A program made the translations under genes and the position numbers. Below the pieces are notes generated by a model, which had not been told where the DNA came from, made no database searches, and was given only the letters and a program-made list of their open reading frames with translations. A stretch of DNA of 32,042 nucleotides from Frankia gtarii (GTDB taxonomy: Bacteria; Actinomycetota; Actinomycetes; Frankiales; Frankiaceae), in assembly GCF_025403375.1 (NCBI RefSeq), contig NZ_JAMPTM010000043.1:1-32042 (forward strand). The letters are read 5' to 3'. This document shows positions 16,387 to 23,724 of this stretch, piece by piece; within the stretch, counting starts at the first letter, position 1; each line of letters opens with the position of its first letter.

Positions 16387-18009
16387 GTGATCGACCCGGG
16401 CCCGCGGTACCTCGCCGGCGACGTCGTCGTCGAGCCGCTAGTCGATCGCTGGTACGCGTGGATCCATCTGCTGGCGCCGGCGACCGCGGCCTTCCAGGTC
16501 GTCGATCGGCACCTGCGGATGATGGCCTCCTACGTTCGGTCGCCGGCACTCCACGCCGCGGCCGCCGCCGACTCGGCGACACGGAGCGGACCGTTCCTCG
16601 ACCTCGGTGGCGGCCACGTGCGGGAGGTCGCCGACCTGCTCGATGCGACCCAGGCTCGGGCCGCCGGGCAGATCGAACTGGTCGACACGTTGCGCGCGCT
16701 CGACCGGATGCTCGGCGAGCGCGCCGCCGGCGAGCCCCTCGAGCCCTGGTATCGGTGCGTCCCCGAGGCGTTGCGAGGGCTGGTCGAGCTGACGTACGAC
16801 CGCCATCACCGACCGGACGTCCGCGTCCGCGAGGAGTTGCTGTACGCCAGTCCGCTGTGGGACACGTCACGGCAGTGCGTCCGGCTGGACCGGGGCCGTG
16901 CTCGGCCGTTCGTCCTGTCCACGCCGCGCCTCGCCGTCGACGACGACTCAGCGGTCGACGTCGCCGTGCCGTTCCATGCGCCCGCGCTCGACGCGCTGTT
17001 CCAAGCCCGCGCCGAGCCCACCGATGTGGCCGCGCTGTCCGCCCGCCTCGGTCTCGCGCCGAGCTCGCCCGAGGCCGACCGGTTCGCCGCGCTGTTCACC
17101 GACATCCCACCAACGCCGCTCGGACCACCCGCCCGGACCGCCGGGCCGCCCCCACGCGGCGGCGGACGCGTCACCTACTTCGGCCATGCCTGCCTGCTGT
17201 TCGAGGACGGCGACTCGAGCGTCCTCGTCGACCCCGTGATCGCCTACGACGAACCCGATGCCCCACTCCACGCCGGCTACGCCGACCTGCCCCCGCGCAT
17301 CGACTATGTGCTCATCACCCACGCCCACCACGACCACGTGCTGCCCGAGACGCTGTTGCAGATCCGCCATCGCGTGGGCACCGTCGTCGTACCCGCCAAC
17401 GACGCGGGCAATCTCGTGGACCCGTCGCTGCGCCGGGCAATCGAGCACCTCGGATTCGATCGGGTGGTCGAGGTCCGGGCGTTCGAGCAGATCCCGCTGA
17501 ACAGCGGAGTGGTGACGGCCGTCCCATTCGTCGGGGAGCACCACGACCTCGACATCGCGACGAGAGCGGGATACCACATCCGCATGGCGGGCCGGTCGTT
17601 CCTGATCGCCGCTGACTCCGCAAACGTCGACCCTCCCGTATACGCGCGCACCCACGCGCTCGTCGGCGACGCCGACGTCGTGCTCCAGGGCATGGAGTGC
17701 GTCGGAGCACCGGCGAGCTGGGTGTACGGGCCCTACTTCTCGCGCCCCCTCGACCGCGACCACGACGCGACCCGGCGCGGCCGGGCGTCGAACAGCGTCG
17801 AGGCCATCGACCTCATCGAACGGTTCAACGCCGGCGAGGTCTACGTCTATGCGATGGGCGCCGAGCCGTGGCTCGCACATCTGCTCGGTCTCGACCAGGG
17901 TGGTGCCTCGGCGGCGACGGTGGAGTCCGATCATCTCGTGGCCGAGTGCCGGCGTCGGGGTCTCGTCGCCGAGCGGCTCTACGGACACAAGGAGCTGCGC
18001 TGGCCGTGA
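16387..18009 (+). CDS. CmlA-like diiron beta-hydroxylase, paralog 2
   Basis: 540 residues from GTG 16387, 8 bp after the aromatic hydroxylase; its stop overlaps the GTG of NRPS2. It is a clear paralog of the 6916-8511 product along its whole length (N-terminal EPLVDRWYAWIHLLAPATAA; metal region THAHHDH with His312, His314, Asp316, His317; Glu384 in GEHHDLD; Asp410 in IAADSA). The size and the Glu in place of a hydrolase His fit the CmlA/FrsH group of diiron monooxygenases that beta-hydroxylate amino acids bound to a carrier protein. In the last motif it reads MGAEPWLAH where paralog 1 reads MGHEPWVH, so the final His ligand must be His498 or lie elsewhere; a different or impaired second iron site is possible. 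Its placement directly before NRPS2 suggests it serves that enzyme's PCP. Confidence 0.82.
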   Translation: MIDPGPRYLAGDVVVEPLVDRWYAWIHLLAPATAAFQVVDRHLRMMASYVRSPALHAAAAADSATRSGPFLDLGGGHVREVADLLDATQARAAGQIELVDTLRALDRMLGERAAGEPLEPWYRCVPEALRGLVELTYDRHHRPDVRVREELLYASPLWDTSRQCVRLDRGRARPFVLSTPRLAVDDDSAVDVAVPFHAPALDALFQARAEPTDVAALSARLGLAPSSPEADRFAALFTDIPPTPLGPPARTAGPPPRGGGRVTYFGHACLLFEDGDSSVLVDPVIAYDEPDAPLHAGYADLPPRIDYVLITHAHHDHVLPETLLQIRHRVGTVVVPANDAGNLVDPSLRRAIEHLGFDRVVEVRAFEQIPLNSGVVTAVPFVGEHHDLDIATRAGYHIRMAGRSFLIAADSANVDPPVYARTHALVGDADVVLQGMECVGAPASWVYGPYFSRPLDRDHDATRRGRASNSVEAIDLIERFNAGEVYVYAMGAEPWLAHLLGLDQGGASAATVESDHLVAECRRRGLVAERLYGHKELRWP

Positions 18010-21000
18010 CCACGCCCCGCGTCCCATCGCCCGACGACCCGCCGGCGGGCATCGGCGGCGGCCCTCCCACGCGCCTGGAGGCGTTGCACGCGCCGGGCGC
18101 CGACGCCGACCGGTCCTTCTGGCTCGGCGCGATGGTCGCGCCGAGCGATCTGCTGCGGTGGTCCGAGCACTTCGTGTTCGACGCGGCCGGGGTGCCCGGC
18201 TCGCGTCACCGGCTCGGTCTCGACGCCGACGCGCGTCGCATCGTCGGGCGCATCGGGCGAAACCAACCGCTCGGCGAGTTCGTCGTCGTGCTCGCCGCGG
18301 TCGTCGCCCTGCTCCACCGGACGACCGGCCGCGACGTGATCTGGATCGAGTCACCGCTCCTGCGACACGCGCCGAGCCGGTACCGATCGGCGGCCACCGT
18401 GCCGCTCGTCTTCAGGGTGCCGCGGCCGGGCACCCTGCGGAACCTGCTCGAGCACGTCCGGGACACGGTCGCCCGCAGCTACGCCGCGCAGGGCTATCCG
18501 GTTGGCCAGCTGTGGGCGCAGGGTGCCGTCGAGGCCGCGGCCACGATCCTGGTCACCACCGCCGGGTTGCACGACGAGCCGGCACCGACCGCCGACACCG
18601 AGGTCGTGATCCGCATCGACCCGGAGGCGGGCAGCCTCGACATCAAGGACCTCAGGGGCGTGTTCCCCGCCGAGTTCCTCGACCGCACCGGCGGGCACAT
18701 CAACGGGATCCTGCACCAGTTCGATGCTCCCAACGGCGACCTGGGCGACCTGGGCGTCCTCACCGACGACGAGCTCGAGCAGCTCGTCGCCTTCACCGAC
18801 ACCCGCGAACCGGCGTTGCTCGGTGGCTCGCTCACCGCGCGGCTACGCGCGGCGGGCGCGGCGACGCCCACCGCGCCCGCGGTCGTCGCGGCGGACGGCC
18901 AGGTGATCTCGTACGGCGAGCTCGTCGATCGCAGCGAGCGGCTCGCCCACCACCTGCGAGCCGAGCTCGGGGTCCTGCCCGGCACGCCGGTGGCGACGGT
19001 CGCGACGCGCACCGCCGACACCGTCGTGGCGCTCGTCGCGACCCTCTTCGCCGGTGGCGTCTACCTGCCGGTCGACCCGGCCACGCCGACGGCGCGGCTG
19101 CGAGCGCTCGTCGACGCCACCGGCGCCCGCGCGCTGCTCGTACACTCCTCGCAGCTCGGGCGCGCCCTCGAAGTCCCCGAACTGCCCGCGTGCTGCGTCG
19201 ACCTGCAGGTCGCGACCCTGCCGCCGGCACCGTCGTCGTCGGGCCGGGACGAACGCGGCGGCACCGAGGTCGCCGCCATCATCTCGACGTCGGGATCGGC
19301 AGGACGGCCGAAGTCCGTCGAACTGGACCACGAAGGGCTCGTCAACGTCTGTCTCGACCACGTCCGTGAGCTGGGCCTGGCGGCGGGCGACCGCTATCTC
19401 CAGTTCATGTCGCTGTCGTTCGACGGATCGCTGCTCGACATCGGTATGACCCTGCTGGCCGGCGCCACGCTCGTGGTGCCGGACGCCGCAACGCTGCTCG
19501 ACCCGCGACGACTCGAGGACATGATGGTGGCCGAGCGTGTCACCGTCACGACCATGACACCGTCGTACCTGGCGCTGCTCGACGCCGGCCGCCTGACGAC
19601 GTTGCGGGTGGTCGTGTCCGCGGCCGAGACCGCCCGACACCGCGATGCGACCCGCTTCGCTCGGTCAGCGACGGTCTTCAACGGCTACGGCCCCACCGAG
19701 GCGTGCGTCAACACGACCCTCCATCGCTTCGATCCCGTCGTCCCGTCGACGACCGTGCCGATCGGGCGGCCGCGCGCCAACAAGGAGGTCTACGTCGTCG
19801 ACGCCGACCTCCATCTCCTTCCCCGCAACGCGATCGGCGAGATCGCCATCGCCGGCTGCGGGGTGGCGCACGGCTACCGCGGCACCGCGCCCGCTGCGGA
19901 CCCGTTCGTCGCCAACCCGTTCTCCCGGCATCCGGTGCTGTATCGCAGCGGAGATCTCGGCGCGTGGAACGATCGCGGTGAGCTCGTCCTCGTCGGGCGG
20001 CGCGACCACCAGGTGAAGATCCGTGGCTACCGCGTGGAGCCCGGCGAGATCGAGCACGTCCTGCTGGACGACAGCCAGGTGACCGACGCCGTGGCAGTGT
20101 TCGACTCGGCGGCTGCGCAGCTCGTCGCCTGCGTCGCCGCGCCGGAGGTCGTGACGGAGGATGCGTCCGGCGCGCTCGCAGCACGGCTGCGCAGCGAGCT
20201 CGCCAACCGGCTGCCTCCCTACATGATGCCGGCAGCGATCCACGTCATGGCGACGCTGCCCCGCAACGAACACGGCAAGGTCGACCGTCCCGGGCTCGTC
20301 GAATTCCACCACGCCGCCCGCAACCATCAGCGGGCCACGACCGCGCCGGCCAACGAGCTCGAGGCGCAGCTCGCGGCGTTGTGGGTCGACGCCCTCGAGG
20401 TCGAGCAGGTCGGCGTCGAGGACGACTTCTTCCTCCTCGGGGGCGACTCGATCCGAGTGATCCGTGCGGTCCACCAGGCGCGCCAGGCGGGATTGGACGT
20501 GGCCACGCACGACGTCATCGAGCACCGCACCATCCGTGCGCTCGCCGCCGCGCTCGCCGAGCGCGGCGACCGCCCGCCGGATGGGATCGATGCCGAGCTC
20601 GCTGTTCTCAGCGCCTCGGAGCTAGCGGAGCTGCCACCGGGCACCGCGTCTGCCTATCCGCTGTCGGCGATGCAGCGGGTGATGGTCGACCGCTACGAGT
20701 CGCTCCGCGACGAAGGCGCGTACCACTGCGTTTCGTGCTGGCTCGTCGAGGACGACGCCCTCGACATCGACACCCTGTGCCGTGCCGTGCAGACACTCGT
20801 CCACCGTCACCCGGCATTGCGAACGATGATCCGGCGAACCGGCGCCGGGCGGCTGGTCCAAGTCGTGCGGGCACCCGACGGCGCGATGCCCCGGTACCTC
20901 GACCTGCGGGGCCACCCCGAGCTCGACGAGCTCCTGGCGGCCGACGTGCTGAACGGCTTCGAGATCGGAGCCGACACGCCGTTCGCCCGATTCCTGGTCG

Positions 21001-21923
21001 TCCGGCGCACGGACGCCCGTGCCGACATCTACCTGTCCGCCCACCACGCGGTCCTCGACGGCTGGAGCCAGATCGTGCTCCAGAACGAGCTCTTCGATGC
21101 CTACGAGCGGCGGGTCGCCGGGCTCCCGGTCGACGACAGGCCCCCCACGATCGACTCCCGCCGACAGTTCGTCGCGCTCGAGCGCGAGCTCGCCGAGGAT
21201 CCCGACGCGCGTGGCTTCTGGACCTCCGAGCTGGACGCGCTCGCGGCCCTGCCGCGCCCGTGGCCGGGGCCGATGCAACGCGGCGCACCGGCCGAGCGCA
21301 TCATCGACGTCGAACTCACCGCCCGTGTTCGCCGTGCCAGCCGTTCCCTCGCCGTGTCCCCCAAGGCACTGTGCCTGAGCGCGTTCGTGGCGGCACTGCA
21401 CCGCAGCGCCCACCTCGACACGTTCGCGGTCGGTGTGATCAGCAACGGCCGCTCGGAGCGCCTGGCCGACCCGCTCGGTGCCACCGGCCTGTTCTGGAAC
21501 GTCCTGCCCGTGCGGTGCGCGGCCCGCGACCGCGGGTTGCCCGAGGCCCGCGACGTCCAAGCCGTACTCGATCGTTACGACGCTCGCGCCGGTTATCCGA
21601 TCGCCGATCGTCTCCCCGACGAAGCCGTCGCGGCGTGCTTCAACTTCGTGCACTTTCACCACGCCCGCGCGGGAGGCGGCCGCCTCCGGTTCCTCGGCGA
21701 GCGGATCGTGCACGATCGACTGCACTTCCCGATCTGCCTCACCGTGTCGATGGAACCGGTGGGGCCGGCGCGCCCGCACGACCTCGTCCTCGTGGCGCGC
21801 GTCGATCACCGCCTGGGGGACGGCGGCGATGCCCTCCTGGGCAACCTGCTCGTCGCGTTCGAGCAAGACCTGGCCGCGCGCGCTCTTGTCGGAGACACCG
21901 GCGAGTCGCCGCCCAGTCGCTGA
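18006..21923 (+). CDS. Monomodular NRPS (half-C, A3, PCP3, C4)
   Basis: 1305 residues from GTG 18006, which overlaps the preceding stop (GTGA). Residues ~30-250 again represent only the C-terminal lobe of a condensation domain (starting at RSFWLGAM), so the catalytic His motif is missing. A3 is ~262-790, with the P-loop-like motif altered to STSGSAGRPKS (last Gly replaced by Ser), NGYGPTE and the A10 lysine in EHGKVD. PCP3 carries Ser815 in LGGDSIRV, a form common before epimerisation or terminal C domains. C4 is ~880-1295 with HHAVLDG at 1013-1019. No thioesterase follows. Pocket residues read by eye are D-G-L-T-V-S-G-V-N; Thr278 and Val299 also occur in the beta-hydroxytyrosine code, but no substrate can be named. 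It parallels the start and end of NRPS1, as if both are loading and transfer units. Confidence 0.92.
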   Translation: MTTPRVPSPDDPPAGIGGGPPTRLEALHAPGADADRSFWLGAMVAPSDLLRWSEHFVFDAAGVPGSRHRLGLDADARRIVGRIGRNQPLGEFVVVLAAVVALLHRTTGRDVIWIESPLLRHAPSRYRSAATVPLVFRVPRPGTLRNLLEHVRDTVARSYAAQGYPVGQLWAQGAVEAAATILVTTAGLHDEPAPTADTEVVIRIDPEAGSLDIKDLRGVFPAEFLDRTGGHINGILHQFDAPNGDLGDLGVLTDDELEQLVAFTDTREPALLGGSLTARLRAAGAATPTAPAVVAADGQVISYGELVDRSERLAHHLRAELGVLPGTPVATVATRTADTVVALVATLFAGGVYLPVDPATPTARLRALVDATGARALLVHSSQLGRALEVPELPACCVDLQVATLPPAPSSSGRDERGGTEVAAIISTSGSAGRPKSVELDHEGLVNVCLDHVRELGLAAGDRYLQFMSLSFDGSLLDIGMTLLAGATLVVPDAATLLDPRRLEDMMVAERVTVTTMTPSYLALLDAGRLTTLRVVVSAAETARHRDATRFARSATVFNGYGPTEACVNTTLHRFDPVVPSTTVPIGRPRANKEVYVVDADLHLLPRNAIGEIAIAGCGVAHGYRGTAPAADPFVANPFSRHPVLYRSGDLGAWNDRGELVLVGRRDHQVKIRGYRVEPGEIEHVLLDDSQVTDAVAVFDSAAAQLVACVAAPEVVTEDASGALAARLRSELANRLPPYMMPAAIHVMATLPRNEHGKVDRPGLVEFHHAARNHQRATTAPANELEAQLAALWVDALEVEQVGVEDDFFLLGGDSIRVIRAVHQARQAGLDVATHDVIEHRTIRALAAALAERGDRPPDGIDAELAVLSASELAELPPGTASAYPLSAMQRVMVDRYESLRDEGAYHCVSCWLVEDDALDIDTLCRAVQTLVHRHPALRTMIRRTGAGRLVQVVRAPDGAMPRYLDLRGHPELDELLAADVLNGFEIGADTPFARFLVVRRTDARADIYLSAHHAVLDGWSQIVLQNELFDAYERRVAGLPVDDRPPTIDSRRQFVALERELAEDPDARGFWTSELDALAALPRPWPGPMQRGAPAERIIDVELTARVRRASRSLAVSPKALCLSAFVAALHRSAHLDTFAVGVISNGRSERLADPLGATGLFWNVLPVRCAARDRGLPEARDVQAVLDRYDARAGYPIADRLPDEAVAACFNFVHFHHARAGGGRLRFLGERIVHDRLHFPICLTVSMEPVGPARPHDLVLVARVDHRLGDGGDALLGNLLVAFEQDLAARALVGDTGESPPSR

Positions 21924-21925
21924 CG

Positions 21926-23716
21926 ATGAGGAGGCCAGCCTTGGCGTTGTTCCCGCAGCCGACCGCCGATCCCGCCGACGCGGTCGACACGTACGACATC
22001 GTCGTGTGCGGCGGCGGGCTTGCGGGCGCCACGCTCGCCCGCCAGGTCAAGCTGCGCCACCCGGGCGCCACTGTCCTCGTCGTCGACGGTCAGGCGTACC
22101 CCGTGCCGGTGGCGGCGTTCAAGGTCGGTGAGTCCACGGTCGACATCGCCGGCTTCTACTTCGCCGAGCTGCTCGAGCTGCGCGACTACATGGCGCAGCA
22201 CCACCTGCCCAAGCTCGGCCTGCGCTACTTCTTCGGTGCGCCCGATCGGGCGCTGTGGGAAGCGCCCGAGGTCGGGCTCAGCAGGTTCAGCCGGTGCCCC
22301 ACCTACCAGATCGACCGCGGGGTGCTGGAGAACGATCTGTACGAGATGAACGTCGCCGCCGGGGTCGAGATCGCGACCGGCGCCAGAGTCCTCGACATCG
22401 AGCTCGCCCCCGGGGCGCAGCCGCACCGGGTTGCGTTCCGTGACCGCGACGGTCACGAGCGTGCCGTTCGGTGTCGATGGGTCGTCGACGCGATGGGCCG
22501 GTTGCGGTTCCTGCAACGCAAACTCGGACTCCAGCGGGAGACCGACGGCATGTTCAACGCAGCATGGTTCCGGGTCCGGGGCCGGCTCGACATCGAGGAC
22601 TTCGTCCCCGACACCCAGGTGGAGTGGCACGCCCGCGTCCCGGGTCGCGTCCGCTACTTCTCGACGAACCACCTGATGGGGCCGGGCTACTGGGTATGGC
22701 TGATCCCGCTCGGGTCTGGGAACACGAGCGTCGGCATCGTGTCCTCGGGCGCCCTGCAGGCCATCGAGGAGATGGACACCCTCGAGCGGGCGATCGACTG
22801 GCTGGCGCGCCACGAGCCCGCCGTGGCCGCGGGAGTGGCGCGCCACGAGATCATGGACTTCGTCGTCGCGCGTGACTTCAGCTATACGTCGAGCCTGGTG
22901 ATCTCCGCCGACCGGTGGGCGTGCGTGGGCGAAGCCGCCGCGTTCGCCGATCCCTTCTACTCGCCGGGCTCCAACATGATCGCCTTCGAGAACACGGCGG
23001 TGGTCGCGCTGCTCGGGGAGGACGCAGCCGGCGCGTTCGACGAGACGCGGGCCGCCGAACTGAACTCGTTCGTCCTCGCCCAGAACGACTGGGTCGAGTA
23101 CAGCATCCACAGCTCCTACTCGTACTTCGGCGAGCCGCTGATCATGACGGTCTCGTTCATCTGGGACACGCTGCTGGCCTGGACGACGGCCACGCCGCAG
23201 ATCTACAACGGGATCTACCTCGATGCCGCCAAGTCCGCAGCGGTGCGCGCGGAGACGGCGAACCTCTACCCGCTCGCCCTGCGGGTCAAGCGTCTGTTCA
23301 AGCAGTGGGAGAGCCGCGCCCGACGAGGACGCCGCTTCGCGTTCGTCGACTACGCCAGCATCCCGTTCCTCCATGAGGCCTACGAGCGCAACCTCGTGGC
23401 CGGCAAGACGATCGACGAGCTCGTCGCCGACCACCGGATCACGATGACGGTCGTCGAGGAGGTCGCTCTGGCGATCTTCCTCATCGCGGTCGACGACACC
23501 ATGCCGGTGCGGCGGCGGACGTTGGACGCGGCGCCATGGCTGAACGCCTGGGCGATCGGGCTCGACCCCGAACGATGGGCCCACGACGGGCTGTTCGCGC
23601 CGACGACGCCACCGCGGGACGTGTCCGGTGTGCTCGGTCAGCTCGAGCGGCTGTTCGAGCCCGACGGGGTGGACGCCGTCGGCGCGGCGACGATCGACCT
23701 CGACCTCGACCTCTGA
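21926..23716 (+). CDS. Flavin-dependent halogenase-like oxidoreductase
   Basis: 596 residues from ATG 21926, 2 bp after NRPS2. An in-frame TTG at 21941 has a near-perfect AGGAGG six bases upstream and may be the real start (591 residues). The FAD-binding GGGLAGA lies at 29-35. The halogenase-type segment FKVGEST contains Lys66, at the place of the catalytic lysine that forms chloramine. The WxWxIP motif is present at 256-261 (WVWLIP) and the FAD loop at 339-349 (AFADPFYSPGS). A ~250-residue C-terminal domain follows, longer than in tryptophan halogenases and similar in kind to phenol or carrier-bound substrate halogenases such as CmlS. Likely role: FADH2-dependent chlorination of a PCP-bound aromatic residue. 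An FAD reductase is not in the window. It ends IDLDLDL. A non-halogenating monooxygenase is the main alternative. Confidence 0.78.
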   Translation: MRRPALALFPQPTADPADAVDTYDIVVCGGGLAGATLARQVKLRHPGATVLVVDGQAYPVPVAAFKVGESTVDIAGFYFAELLELRDYMAQHHLPKLGLRYFFGAPDRALWEAPEVGLSRFSRCPTYQIDRGVLENDLYEMNVAAGVEIATGARVLDIELAPGAQPHRVAFRDRDGHERAVRCRWVVDAMGRLRFLQRKLGLQRETDGMFNAAWFRVRGRLDIEDFVPDTQVEWHARVPGRVRYFSTNHLMGPGYWVWLIPLGSGNTSVGIVSSGALQAIEEMDTLERAIDWLARHEPAVAAGVARHEIMDFVVARDFSYTSSLVISADRWACVGEAAAFADPFYSPGSNMIAFENTAVVALLGEDAAGAFDETRAAELNSFVLAQNDWVEYSIHSSYSYFGEPLIMTVSFIWDTLLAWTTATPQIYNGIYLDAAKSAAVRAETANLYPLALRVKRLFKQWESRARRGRRFAFVDYASIPFLHEAYERNLVAGKTIDELVADHRITMTVVEEVALAIFLIAVDDTMPVRRRTLDAAPWLNAWAIGLDPERWAHDGLFAPTTPPRDVSGVLGQLERLFEPDGVDAVGAATIDLDLDL

Positions 23717-23724
23717 GCTTGTCG

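Noticed and set aside
14282-16870. Long leftward frame across the end of NRPS1 and the aromatic hydroxylase
   Set aside because: Antisense shadow with low-complexity composition; both plus-strand genes are well supported.
6916-18009. Annotation of the two MBL-fold proteins as hydrolases or lactamases
   Set aside because: Length, large N-terminal domain, Glu ligand and NRPS context fit the CmlA-type diiron oxygenases.
21806-23584. Long leftward frame opposite the halogenase gene
   Set aside because: Antisense shadow; the plus-strand frame has the FAD and WxWxIP motifs.
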